From positions 558,001-622,000 of the forward strand of contig NZ_FRBL01000005.1 in the NCBI RefSeq assembly GCF_900142605.1: 64,000 nt of DNA, written 5' to 3'. The notes under the pieces were generated by a model that was given only the letters and a program-made list of their open reading frames with translations, searched no databases and was not told the origin of the DNA. The stretch comes from Chitinophaga jiangningensis. Lineage in GTDB: Bacteria > Bacteroidota > Bacteroidia > Chitinophagales > Chitinophagaceae. Shown piece after piece: positions 1 to 10,400 of this stretch. Each line of letters starts with the position of its first letter. The first letter of the stretch is position 1. A program made the translations under genes and the position numbers.

Positions 1-262
1 TAAAAAAATATTCAGATTTTAGCTTTACCCCTGCTTCAGCTGGCTCCCGGAGGCTTAGCGCAACTCCATTTTTTTAAAAAATTTAAACCGTCATTGGTTT
101 TATTTTCAATTTTTCTAAATTTTAGCCCTATAACAAAAGTTTGTATAAAAAAAGTCGCATTCCTTTAGTATCTTTAAACCGTTCCCGAAAAATATCGTAC
201 ACCATCACCCACGGCGCAAGTCAATGGGGGAAGTGTGCCTAAGAATTAAATTTATCAAATCA
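1..262. other. Intergenic region upstream of gltB
   Basis: AT-rich stretch with no credible gene. A sequence at 169-176 (TATCTTTA) partly resembles the Bacteroidota -7 element TAnnTTTG and a TTTG lies at 140-143, but the 25-nt spacing is longer than usual, so no promoter is claimed. The gene to the left is outside the window. Confidence 0.5.
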
Positions 263-3200
263 ATGGATGAAGTGAAGCAAACGCAAGGTTTATACCGTCC
301 TGAATTCGAACATGATGCCTGCGGAACAGGTTTTACCGCTCACATTAAGGGGCGTAAATCCCACCAGATCATCAGTGATGCGCTGACCATGCTTGAAAAC
401 ATGGAGCACCGCGGTGCCTGCGGCTGTGAGCAAAACACTGGAGATGGTGCAGGTATTCTGTTTCAGATGCCACATGAGTTTTTTTATGATGAGTGCCTGA
501 AATTGGGTATCCGTTTACCAGAGTTTGGCAAATACGGTGTAGGGATGATCTTCTTCCCTAAAGAACCTCGTTGGCGCGAAGAGTGCCGTGAAATCCTCCA
601 GCGCTCTGCTGAAAAGCTCGGTCTGGAAATCCTTGGCTACCGCAAGGTACCTGTGCGTCCCGATGGTATCGGTGAAACCGCCCTTTCTGTAGAACCTGAA
701 ATTGAGCAGGTATTTATCGCCTGCCCTTATCATATTAGTGATGCCACCAGTTTTGAACGTAAACTGTTCGTACTGCGTAACTATGTTACCAAAACTGTTC
801 GCAACACTATTCCAAAGGAAAAAGCATCCTTTTATATCGCCTCCATGTCTTATCAGACGATCGTATATAAAGGACAGCTGACCACCTATCAGGTACGTCA
901 TTATTATCCAGACCTGGCTGATGAGAAAATGGTATCTGCCTTCGCGTTGATCCACTCCCGTTTTGCAACCAATACATTCCCAAGCTGGAGCCTGGCGCAT
1001 CCTTTCAGATATATCGCCCACAACGGTGAAATCAATACCCTGAAAGGTAACCTCAACTGGCTCCGCGCCGGCGAAAGAGATTTCGTTTCCAAATACTTCT
1101 CCAAAGAAGAACTGGAAATGCTCCTGCCGATCGTGGAAGATGGCCAGTCCGACTCCGCCAGCCTCGATAACGTGATAGAACTGCTGACCCTTTCCGGTCG
1201 CTCCCTCCCGCATGTAATGATGATGCTCGTTCCTGAAGCATGGGACGGCAACGAGGATATGGACCCGGTGAAGAAAGCATTCTACGAATACCACGCCTCG
1301 CTGATGGAGCCATGGGATGGACCAGCTTCCATCTCCTTCACAGATGGTAAAATCATCGGTGCTACCCTCGACCGTAACGGTCTGCGCCCAAGCCGCTTCG
1401 TGGTTACTAAAGACGACCGCGTGATCATGGCTTCGGAAGCCGGGGTACTGCCAATCGATCCTAAAAACGTAAAAGAAAAAGGCCGCCTGCAACCTGGTAA
1501 AATGTTCATCGTAGACATGGACCAGGGCCGCATCATCGGCGATGAGGAACTGAAACAGCAAATATGCTCTCAGCAACCTTACGGCGAGTGGCTCAATAAA
1601 TACAAAATCCGCCTCGAAGAACTGCCTGAACCACGCGTAACCTTTACGCACCTGGAACATGAGCAGATCTTTAAATACCAGCGCGCCTTCGGTTATACCA
1701 CCGAAGACCTGAACACCATCATTGCGCCAATGGCCATCGATGGTAAAGAGCCGGTAGGCTCCATGGGTACAGATGCGCCACTGGCAGTACTCAGCAATCA
1801 GCCGCAGCACCTCAGCAGCTACTTTAAGCAGTTGTTCGCCCAGGTAACCAACCCGCCAATCGATCCGATCAGGGAAAGACTGGTGATGTCGCTCGCTACC
1901 TTCGTGGGCAACAACGGTAACCTGCTCGATGAAGATCCGCTGCACTGCCACGGTCTGGCACTGCGCCATCCAATCCTCAACAACTTTGAGCTGGAAAAAA
2001 TCCGCAGCATTGATACCGGTCTGTTCCAGGCTAAAACCCTGCAGACTTACTTCAAAGCGGATGGTAAACCTGGCTCCATGGAGAAAGGACTGGCCCGCCT
2101 CTGCCGCTACGCTGTTGATGCCGTGGAAGACGGTTTCGAGGTAATCATCCTCTCTGACCGTGCCATCGACTCCGAGCACGCCGCCATCCCTTCTCTGATG
2201 GCTGCTTCCGCAGTACACCACCACCTGATCCGTAAGGGTTACCGTGGCCAGGTAGGACTGATCGTAGAAGCCGGCGACGTATGGGAAGTACATCACTTTG
2301 CCTGCCTGCTGGGCTTTGGCGCTACCGCCATCAACCCATACCTGGCACTGAGCACCATCCGTGACCTGAAAATCAATGGCAAGCTGGACACCGACCAGGA
2401 CCCTGATAAACTGAAGAAAAACTACATCAAAGCTGTTTGCGATGGCTTGCTGAAAGTATTCTCCAAAATGGGTATCTCTACCCTGCAATCCTACCAGGGT
2501 GCGCAGATCTTCGAAATCCTCGGTATCAGCCAGAGCGTAGTGGATAAATACTTCACCGGTGCGGTTTCCCGCATCCAGGGCCTCACTACAGATGATATTG
2601 CCCGTGAAACACTGGCAAAACACTGGATGGGCTATGGTCGCAAAGAAACACCGGTGCAGCGCCTCACAGAAGGTGGCGTATACCAGTGGAAACGCAAAGG
2701 TGAGTTCCACCTCTTTAATCCGAATACCATTCACCTGCTGCAATTGGCTACCCGTATGGGCGATTACAGCACGTTTAAAAAATATTCCAAAGCCGTTAAC
2801 GACCAGAGCGAAAAAGCAGCTACCCTCCGTAGCATGTTCACGTTCAAGCGTACACGCCCATCTATCTCTATCGATGAAGTAGAGCCGGCGTCCAGCATCA
2901 TGAAACGCTTCGCTACCGGTGCAATGAGCTTTGGTTCCATTTCCCACGAAGCGCACTCCACACTCGCTATCGCGATGAACCGCATCGGTGCTAAAAGCAA
3001 TACCGGTGAAGGGGGAGAAGATGAAATCCGTTACGAGCAACTGCCTAACGGTGACTCTATGCGCTCTGCTATCAAGCAGGTGGCAAGTGCCCGATTTGGC
3101 GTAACCAGCTACTATCTGACCAATGCAGATGAACTGCAGATCAAGATGGCACAGGGCGCTAAACCAGGGGAAGGTGGTCAGCTGCCTGGTCATAAGGTAG

Positions 3201-4792
3201 ACGAATGGATCGCGAAAGTAAGACACTCCACACCAGGGGTAGGTCTGATCTCTCCGCCTCCGCACCACGATATTTACTCTATCGAGGATCTGGCTCAGCT
3301 GATCTTTGACCTGAAAAACGCTAACCGCGCTGCACGTATCAGTGTAAAACTGGTATCTAAAGCAGGTGTAGGCACCATCGCTGCCGGTGTGGCAAAAGCA
3401 CACGCCGATGTAGTACTGGTTTCTGGTTTCGACGGCGGTACCGGTGCTTCTCCGATCAGCTCCATCAAACATGCAGGGCTGCCCTGGGAACTCGGTCTGG
3501 CTGAATCTCACCAAACCCTCGTTAAAAATAAACTCCGCAGCCGCGTAGTACTGCAGACCGATGGTCAGCTGAAAACCGGCCGCGACATCGCCATCGCTAC
3601 CCTGCTGGGTGCGGAAGAATGGGGCGTGGCTACTGCCGCACTGGTAGTAGAAGGCTGCATCATGATGCGTAAATGCCATGTAAACACCTGCCCTGTAGGT
3701 GTGGCCACCCAGGACCCTGAACTCCGCAAGCGCTTCACCGGCGACCCGCAGCATGTGGTAAACCTGTTCAACTACCTCGTAGAAGAACTCCGCGAAATCA
3801 TGGCCGATCTCGGATTCCGCACCGTTAACGAAATGGTGGGACAGGTAGACAGCCTGCAGATGCGCGAAGACATCACCAACTGGAAAACACAGAAACTGGA
3901 CCTGAGCCCAATCCTGTACAAAGAACCAGCTGCTGCCGAAACAGGGCTGTACAAACAGGAAGAACAGGATCACGGTTTACGCGAAGTGCTCGACTGGCAG
4001 CTGCTCAAAGTAGCACAGCCGGCACTGGAAAAGAAAGCCCGTGTATACCACCAGTTTAATGTTAGAAATACTGACCGTACTATCGGTACCATTTTATCAA
4101 ACGAAATCACTAAACGCTACCTGAGCGAAGGCCTTCCTGAAGATACCCTTCACTTCAAGTTTACAGGTTCCGCCGGTCAGAGCTTTGGCGCATTTACGAC
4201 CAAAGGTCTGACGCTGGAACTGGAAGGAGAAGCCAATGACTACTTCGGTAAAGGCTTGTCCGGCGCCAAACTGATCCTCTATCCAAGCGGAGAAGCAGGC
4301 TTCAAGGCAGAAGACAACATCATCGCCGGTAACGTATGCTTCTATGGCGCTACTTCCGGGGAAGCTTACATCCGCGGTAAAGCGGGCGAACGCTTCTGCG
4401 TACGTAACTCCGGTGCTACCGTTGTAACCGAAGGCGTGGGTGATCACGGCTGCGAGTACATGACCGGCGGCCGCGCAGTCATCCTCGGCGAAACAGGACG
4501 CAACTTCGGTGCAGGTATGTCAGGCGGTATTGCCTTCGTATACGATGTGAAAGGCAACTTCGCTAACCACTGCAACCGCGATATGATCGACCTCGATCCA
4601 CTGGATCAGGAAGACGTAGCAGCCCTGCAGGACCTGATTACTAAACATCACGCCTACACGAACAGCACCGTAGCTAAGTTTATCCTGAAAGACTGGGATA
4701 ACCAACTGCGCCACTTCGTGAAAGTGTTCCCTAAAGAATACAAGGCAGCACTGAAAGCAGGCAAAGCATTAGGTCAGAAAGTAGGCCACTAG
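263..4792 (+). CDS. gltB: Glutamate synthase large subunit (GOGAT)
   Basis: Converts glutamine plus 2-oxoglutarate into two glutamates, with electrons delivered by the small subunit; cytoplasmic nitrogen assimilation. The protein is 1509 aa, normal for the family. After a short propeptide comes the N-terminal nucleophile Cys20 (context HDACGTGF) of the class II glutamine amidotransferase domain (about 20-420), then the central domain, the FMN synthase domain (about 820-1200) and the C-terminal GXGXG beta-helix. Cysteines 1132, 1138 and 1143 (CIMMRKCHVNTC) are the [3Fe-4S] ligands. The reading frame is open from 224, but the ATG at 263 gives a propeptide of usual size and is preferred. gltD follows 62 nt downstream, so the two are very likely co-transcribed. 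Confidence 0.97.
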   Translation: MDEVKQTQGLYRPEFEHDACGTGFTAHIKGRKSHQIISDALTMLENMEHRGACGCEQNTGDGAGILFQMPHEFFYDECLKLGIRLPEFGKYGVGMIFFPKEPRWREECREILQRSAEKLGLEILGYRKVPVRPDGIGETALSVEPEIEQVFIACPYHISDATSFERKLFVLRNYVTKTVRNTIPKEKASFYIASMSYQTIVYKGQLTTYQVRHYYPDLADEKMVSAFALIHSRFATNTFPSWSLAHPFRYIAHNGEINTLKGNLNWLRAGERDFVSKYFSKEELEMLLPIVEDGQSDSASLDNVIELLTLSGRSLPHVMMMLVPEAWDGNEDMDPVKKAFYEYHASLMEPWDGPASISFTDGKIIGATLDRNGLRPSRFVVTKDDRVIMASEAGVLPIDPKNVKEKGRLQPGKMFIVDMDQGRIIGDEELKQQICSQQPYGEWLNKYKIRLEELPEPRVTFTHLEHEQIFKYQRAFGYTTEDLNTIIAPMAIDGKEPVGSMGTDAPLAVLSNQPQHLSSYFKQLFAQVTNPPIDPIRERLVMSLATFVGNNGNLLDEDPLHCHGLALRHPILNNFELEKIRSIDTGLFQAKTLQTYFKADGKPGSMEKGLARLCRYAVDAVEDGFEVIILSDRAIDSEHAAIPSLMAASAVHHHLIRKGYRGQVGLIVEAGDVWEVHHFACLLGFGATAINPYLALSTIRDLKINGKLDTDQDPDKLKKNYIKAVCDGLLKVFSKMGISTLQSYQGAQIFEILGISQSVVDKYFTGAVSRIQGLTTDDIARETLAKHWMGYGRKETPVQRLTEGGVYQWKRKGEFHLFNPNTIHLLQLATRMGDYSTFKKYSKAVNDQSEKAATLRSMFTFKRTRPSISIDEVEPASSIMKRFATGAMSFGSISHEAHSTLAIAMNRIGAKSNTGEGGEDEIRYEQLPNGDSMRSAIKQVASARFGVTSYYLTNADELQIKMAQGAKPGEGGQLPGHKVDEWIAKVRHSTPGVGLISPPPHHDIYSIEDLAQLIFDLKNANRAARISVKLVSKAGVGTIAAGVAKAHADVVLVSGFDGGTGASPISSIKHAGLPWELGLAESHQTLVKNKLRSRVVLQTDGQLKTGRDIAIATLLGAEEWGVATAALVVEGCIMMRKCHVNTCPVGVATQDPELRKRFTGDPQHVVNLFNYLVEELREIMADLGFRTVNEMVGQVDSLQMREDITNWKTQKLDLSPILYKEPAAAETGLYKQEEQDHGLREVLDWQLLKVAQPALEKKARVYHQFNVRNTDRTIGTILSNEITKRYLSEGLPEDTLHFKFTGSAGQSFGAFTTKGLTLELEGEANDYFGKGLSGAKLILYPSGEAGFKAEDNIIAGNVCFYGATSGEAYIRGKAGERFCVRNSGATVVTEGVGDHGCEYMTGGRAVILGETGRNFGAGMSGGIAFVYDVKGNFANHCNRDMIDLDPLDQEDVAALQDLITKHHAYTNSTVAKFILKDWDNQLRHFVKVFPKEYKAALKAGKALGQKVGH

Positions 4793-4844
4793 TAACAATT
4801 AACATTCATCATCAAAATATCCCTTGTGTTTAAAGGGACTTTGT

Positions 4845-4849
4845 GGAGG
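4845..4849 (+). promoter_or_regulatory. Ribosome binding site of gltD
   Basis: GGAGG lies 5 nt before the ATG at 4855. Strong Shine-Dalgarno sites are uncommon in this phylum. This one favours the ATG at 4855 over the upstream in-frame GTG at 4843, which would place the GGAGG inside the coding sequence. Confidence 0.65.
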
Positions 4850-4854
4850 CTATT

Positions 4855-6330
4855 ATGGGTAAACCTACAGGATTCCTGGAATTTACACGCGAGCTGCCCG
4901 GGAAATCAGATCCGCGGGAAAGAGTAAAACACTACAACGAGTTTGTAGAGCGTTTTCCTGAACAAAAACTGAATCAGCAGGCTGCCCGCTGCATGAACTG
5001 CGGCGTGCCTTTCTGCCACAGCGGATGCCCGCTGGGTAACGTAATACCAGAATTTAACGATGCTGTTTACCGCCAGGACTGGCAGGAAGCATACGATGTA
5101 CTGACATCTACCAACAACTTTCCGGAATTTACCGGCCGTATCTGCCCAGCACCCTGTGAAAGCGCCTGCGTACTGGGTATCAATCAGCCACCGGTAGCTA
5201 TTGAAGAAATAGAAAAGAATATTATCGAAATCGCATTCGAAAAAGGTTTGGTGCAGGCCAAAGCGCCAAGAGTGCGTACCGGTAAAAAAGTAGCCGTCGT
5301 AGGCTCCGGCCCTGCAGGCCTCGCCGCCGCAGCACAACTGAACTACGCCGGCCACCAGGTAACCGTGTTTGAACGCGACGATAAGCCAGGAGGCCTCCTC
5401 CGCTACGGTATTCCGGACTTTAAACTGGAAAAATGGGTGATCGACCGCCGTATCAAAGTGATGGAAGAAGAAGGGATCACCTTCCAATGCAACACTAATA
5501 TAGGCGTTACCGTTAATGCCAACGATCTGTTGAGAGAATTCAACGCTGTGGTTCTGGCCGGTGGGTCAACAATTCCACGCGACCTCAACATTCCCGGACG
5601 CGAACTGAAAGGAGTACACTTTGCCATGGACTTCTTAAAACAACAAAACAAGCGTGTGGCTGAGCTTAGCGTAGATGGCACCGATATCCTGGCTACTGGC
5701 AAAAATGTTGTAGTAATAGGTGGTGGTGATACCGGTTCCGACTGCGTGGGAACCAGCAACCGTCACGGCGCAATAAGCATCACTCAACTGGAATTATTAC
5801 CTAAACCTCCAGGTGAACGCACGGATTATATGCCTTGGCCTACTTATCCAATGACGCTGAAAACATCGACTTCCCACGAAGAAGGTGCCGACAGACAATG
5901 GGCCATCGCTACCAAAGAATTTATCGGCGACGAAAACGGCAACCTGAAAGCCCTCCGCCTGGTTGACCTGCAATGGTCCCTCAGCCCGGATGGTCGCCCC
6001 GCTAAATTCACCGAAATTCCAGGCTCCGAAAGAGATGTTCCCTGCGAGCTCGCTTTCCTGGCAATGGGCTTTGTACACCCGCAACACGTGGGTATGCTGG
6101 ACCAGCTGGAAGTTGAAAGAGACGAAAGAGGCAATGTCAAAGCCTCTGAAAAACAATACCTGACATCCATTCCTAAAGTGTTCACCGCCGGCGATATGCG
6201 CCGTGGTCAGTCACTGGTGGTATGGGCCATTAGCGAAGGTCGCGAGTGTGCGAGAAAAGTAGATGAGTTCCTGATGGGATCTTCCCAGCTGGAAAGTAAA
6301 GACCATTCGTTACAAGCCATGGCTTTGTAA
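4855..6330 (+). CDS. gltD: Glutamate synthase small subunit
   Basis: NAD(P)H-dependent FAD/Fe-S subunit that feeds electrons to GltB. The 491-aa product has the N-terminal cysteine clusters of the Fer4_20 domain (CMNCGVPFCHSGC from Cys46, then CPAPCESAC near 98-106), an FAD-binding GSGPAG motif near 151 and an NAD(P)H-binding GGGDTG motif near 289. It ends with the GDMRRGQSLVVWAI segment typical of the family. Start chosen at 4855 because of the GGAGG just upstream. It forms a gltBD operon with the preceding gene and is followed by a strong hairpin terminator. Confidence 0.96.
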   Translation: MGKPTGFLEFTRELPGKSDPRERVKHYNEFVERFPEQKLNQQAARCMNCGVPFCHSGCPLGNVIPEFNDAVYRQDWQEAYDVLTSTNNFPEFTGRICPAPCESACVLGINQPPVAIEEIEKNIIEIAFEKGLVQAKAPRVRTGKKVAVVGSGPAGLAAAAQLNYAGHQVTVFERDDKPGGLLRYGIPDFKLEKWVIDRRIKVMEEEGITFQCNTNIGVTVNANDLLREFNAVVLAGGSTIPRDLNIPGRELKGVHFAMDFLKQQNKRVAELSVDGTDILATGKNVVVIGGGDTGSDCVGTSNRHGAISITQLELLPKPPGERTDYMPWPTYPMTLKTSTSHEEGADRQWAIATKEFIGDENGNLKALRLVDLQWSLSPDGRPAKFTEIPGSERDVPCELAFLAMGFVHPQHVGMLDQLEVERDERGNVKASEKQYLTSIPKVFTAGDMRRGQSLVVWAISEGRECARKVDEFLMGSSQLESKDHSLQAMAL

Positions 6331-6433
6331 CAGGCGATTATCGTTGATAATCAACCTGTCTGAATCATATTACAGCTTCGGCTGTTTAACTTTTCTCATA
6401 AGCAGGTTTAGATTTTGTTGTAACCTTCAGTCG

Positions 6434-6464
6434 GGCCGGGTTTTTACCCGGCCTTTTATTTTTA
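6434..6464 (+). terminator. Rho-independent terminator after gltBD
   Basis: Perfect 7-bp GC-rich stem (6434-6440 with 6447-6453, GGCCGGG/CCCGGCC), six-base loop, then a T-rich tail. The remainder of the 309-nt gap between gltD and the next gene (6331-6639) shows nothing else recognisable; a short open frame there looks random. Confidence 0.85.
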
Positions 6465-6639
6465 TTTCGGGAGATGCAATCGCTTCCTTAGCAGAAGGAA
6501 TAAGGCTATTCAGCTATTTCCCGTTTTGCCGGCACACAGAAAAAATACCTTTACATCGATTTATTAACTGCAATAGACGCGGACCTCCATACCCGCAGCT
6601 ATAAAGCCACAATCCTGCGGCTAAATACATGGATGTATA

Positions 6640-7257
6640 ATGAAAAAAGTGCTGTGTACCTGGTGCCTCCTCATAGCCTGCTGCTTCGCCATAGCCCAGC
6701 AGCCACCGGCATCTTCCCTGATTATTTATGCCAACACTTATCAACAGGGACTTTACCATACTTTCCGGGAATTTCAGACCAACGCACCTTCTGAAAACGG
6801 AAACCTCGTGATCAAAGACCGCAGCAGCGCCGCCCAAATGTACCTCCTGGCCGATAAAAACCAGCTCGTCATCCGCGACGCCACAGGAGAGCGCAAAGTG
6901 AAAGACTACTGGGGCTACTGCGATGGCCAGCACATCTACGTTCGCGATAATGGCCTCAACAAAATCATCGAAACCGGCTACTATTGCATCTATTTTCAGC
7001 GACGCATGCAGCCCGCCGGCCGTACATATAATCCGGCCGACATGACCACCGGCCCCATGAACGTGTCCGTTGAATGCTACAAAGTAATCAACATTATCAC
7101 CGGCGAAATCCTCGAACTATCCGCCTATAACCTCAAAAAATATATCCTTCCGCAGGACCCCGAACTGTTGCAGGAGTTCCGAACCGACAAGGAAAAGAAA
7201 GATAAACTGCTCTGGTACATTCGTAAGTTCAACCAGCGGAATCACCCTGTTATATAG
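6640..7257 (+). CDS. Secreted protein of unknown function
   Basis: 205 aa beginning with a clear signal peptide (MKKVLCTWCLLIACCFAIAQ, cleavage likely after residue 19 or 20). The mature part is a mixed alpha/beta sequence with no membrane segment. It has a WGYCDGQHIY motif near 91-100 and a charged C-terminus. Several aromatic-rich strands suggest a compact beta domain in the periplasm or on the surface. I do not recognise the family. It stands alone between the gltBD terminator and tamB. Confidence 0.75.
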   Translation: MKKVLCTWCLLIACCFAIAQQPPASSLIIYANTYQQGLYHTFREFQTNAPSENGNLVIKDRSSAAQMYLLADKNQLVIRDATGERKVKDYWGYCDGQHIYVRDNGLNKIIETGYYCIYFQRRMQPAGRTYNPADMTTGPMNVSVECYKVINIITGEILELSAYNLKKYILPQDPELLQEFRTDKEKKDKLLWYIRKFNQRNHPVI

Positions 7258-7352
7258 GATTTGCACCGTTTTTACAGAAAAAAAGTATGCCCGTTACCGT
7301 ATTTAACGTATTCTTGCACCAAGCGTCATAACCCTGTGCCCCAGGTATGAAT

Positions 7353-7384
7353 TTTGTATGGGCCGTTATGTGGCCCTGACTTTG
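7353..7384 (+). promoter_or_regulatory. Candidate Bacteroidota promoter for tamB-tamL
   Basis: TTTG at 7353-7356, a 20-nt spacer, then TGACTTTG at 7377-7384, one mismatch from the phylum's -7 consensus TAnnTTTG. Transcription would start near 7391, about 75 nt before the tamB start. This is a consensus match only. Confidence 0.4.
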
Positions 7385-7466
7385 CATGACACAATCCTGT
7401 TTTGGAGTAAACTATAAACGCCTTTGTGCGTTTTAATTCTGTAATTAACATACCCGAAAATATCAC

Positions 7467-10400
7467 GTGACAGAACCTGCAGAAACCGGAGAACATCACA
7501 GCCGCCCCTGGTGGAAGTGGATATTATGGATTATTGTAGCGGTGCTCCTATTGCCCGTTATGGTGTTGCTATTGCTGCAGATCGATGGTGTGCAGAACTA
7601 TCTCCGCCAGCAAGGTGAATCCTACCTCCAAAAAAAATTGAATACCCGCGTAAAAATTGGCTACCTGAGAGCCAGGGGATGGCAGTACCTGGAACTAAGA
7701 GATGTGTTTGTGGCTGATACCACCAATAAAGCACTCTTCTATTCCCGCTCCCTGAAAGTGCATTATAACCTGCTATCCCTGCTCAATAACGAGGTAAAGA
7801 TCGATAAACTCCAATGGGATTCGGTACTGGTGAACGCCTACCACCTGAACGACTCTACGTTTAATTTCCAGTTTGCCATCGATGCATTCGTATCTCCCAA
7901 AAAAACACCCGATACCCTGGATAACTCCAGCGGTACTACGCTGCAATACCTCCTGAAAGATATTTCACTGACCAACTTCACCGTCCGCTTCGACGATACC
8001 CCCGGCGGCATGGACGCAGTGATCGTTTGGAAAGAAATTCACCTTGACCCGGATGACCTCCTCGTGGACGATGCCTTGTATTCCTTCAGAAATATAAAGG
8101 TAGATGGCCTCAAAGGCTACTTCCGCCAGTATTATATCCCGGCCAAAGTAACGGCCGCGGCGCCTCCGCCACAGCCAGCGGATACCACAGCAGCCAGCCT
8201 GCACCTGCTGCTGAAAAAACTGAATATCACCAACAGCTCATTCCTCTTCAGCAGCGACGGTATAGGCATCAACACCGCCTGGAAAGTAGGCAACCTGGTA
8301 CTCTCCAATTCCAGTATGGACCAGGACAGCGCCCACATCCAGGTTGGAGAACTCCGGATTGCCGGCAGCTCCGGTATGGTAATGCTCATGCCCGGTAAAG
8401 ATACCACACCGGCACCGGTGGACACCACCAGCAGTCCGTGGAAACTGGTAGCCACCACCATAAACCTGGATAAACTCGCCGTCAGGTACGATAATGGCGC
8501 CCCTCCGCCTAAAGCCGCAGGGCCGGACCCGGATTATAACCACATGCTGCTCACCAATGTTTCCACTAAGGTTACTAACGTGAGATACCAGCCCGACTCC
8601 ATCAGCGCCGTATTGAAATCGCTCACCGCCCGCGACAGGTCCGGCTTTACAATAAAGAAAGCCAACTTGGATGTTTTATTCACACCGCAAAGCCTGGTGC
8701 TGAAAAACTTCCTGGTGCAAACCAATAAAAGCATCTTACGTAAACGTATAACCGTTACCGTTCCTTCCTGGTCAGATGTGTCGAAAGACATGGATAAAAT
8801 CGGTATCGACGCGGAACTGGATTCTGTACGCGTTGCGCTGGGCGAATGGCTGGGCTTTGTGCCGGACGCAAGGAAAAACAAAAACTTTGCACCACTGTGG
8901 AATAAGGACCTAACGTTGTCGGCTATACTGAAAGGCACGCTGGGTCAACTGAACATAAAAAACTTTTACGCCAACGACCATGGCGGCAATATCATTAAAG
9001 TAGAAAACGGCCAGGTAAGCCACGCCACAGATGTGGATAAACTCAACGCTAACCTGCCGAACCTGTACATCCAATCGGGTAACAAACCGCTGCGCTCCTG
9101 GCTGCCACCGGGCACCTTGCCGGACACGCCGCGGCTGCCAGAAAACATGCTCACCACGGGCTCCTTCCTGGGCGGCATGCAAAACATGAATACCAGTCTC
9201 AAACTGAAAAGTGACTATGCCAATGCAGAGATAAAAGCAAGGCTGGTAAACATCATGGATAGTGTGCGCAGCAGCTACAGTATTAATGTTCCATATCTGC
9301 ATGTGAACCCGGGCAAACTGCTGCTGGATACCACCTACGGCTGGATCAACGGTAAGCTGACGGCTACCGGTCAGGGCTACACGACAACCGGCATGGTAGC
9401 CAATGCAGATGCCGTGTTATACGATGCTACCTACAACGGCTACACGTACCACGACGTAAACGTGCAGGCCACCATCGATAAAGGAGAGTTTTCCGCCACA
9501 GGGGAAAGCCAGGACACCAGCATTACCGCCACTTTCGCGGTCAGTGGCGCCCTGGGAGATTCTACCATCAACAACCTGAAAGCTGACATCGACCTGGCAA
9601 AGGCCGATTTGTACACCACCAACTGGTTCTCCGATCCGCTTACACTGATCGGCAAACTACAGGCGGATTTCCCTACCATCACGCCCCGGCAGATTGTAGG
9701 TAATGCCTTCCTCACCCAATGGCAGATCCAGACTGCCGATAAGGTGATCCCGCTGGATACTGTATCCGTCGTGGCGCGCTACGACAGTCTGCAATACATT
9801 GACCTGCGTACCCCGCTGGGCATGATTAACGCATGGGGGCAGTTTGATTACAGGAAGATAGGAACTGCGTTTGCGAACGTAATTGCGAAACCGCTGGAGC
9901 CCGCCGATTCAGGGAAAATCATCACACCGCCGCCGGGTCAACTGCTCAGCTGGTATGGTTCGCTTACCTGGCCACGTAGCCTGGAATCCCTGGCCCCTGG
10001 CCTCCGGGTAGATGATCCACTGATCCTCCACGGACATTTCAACAGCGATAGCAGTCTGCTCAAAATCCATGCGGACGCGCCTAAAATAGTGTACGACTCC
10101 CTCCGGATCGACAGCCTGCTGATCACTGCCACCATACTTGATACCGCCTTACAGGCCAATGCCGCGTTGGCGCACCTGTATCACCCTACTTTCCCACTGC
10201 ACCATACGGAAATAGCCGCCCATGCGGATACCGGCCTGGTGAATTTTGACATGGTGCTGCGCGACAGAGCGTACAAAACCAAGTATAAACTCGGTGGATT
10301 GCTGAATTTCCTGCCGGACAATGTGCTGGAGCTTTCCCTGAAACCGGGATTGATCCTGAACAGGCAGGAGTGGGTAGTGGACGAAAACAATATCGTACGC

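Noticed and set aside
515..3973. Very long open frame (1152 codons) on the minus strand opposite gltB
   Set aside because: It is the codon-bias shadow of a certain gene; its translation is Phe/His/Val-rich and matches no domain. Similar long shadows opposite tamB (11274-12641), the DUF3472 gene (18177-19337), ppiD (21893-22873) and recQ (41050-42291) were rejected for the same reason.
6344..6604. 86-codon open frame after gltD
   Set aside because: Runs through the gltBD terminator hairpin and has no family-like sequence or start signal.
7464..7469. CACGTG at the tamB start as a parS site
   Set aside because: Flanking bases do not match TGTTN/NAACA. CACGTG at 59168-59173 (paaB) was rejected for the same reason.
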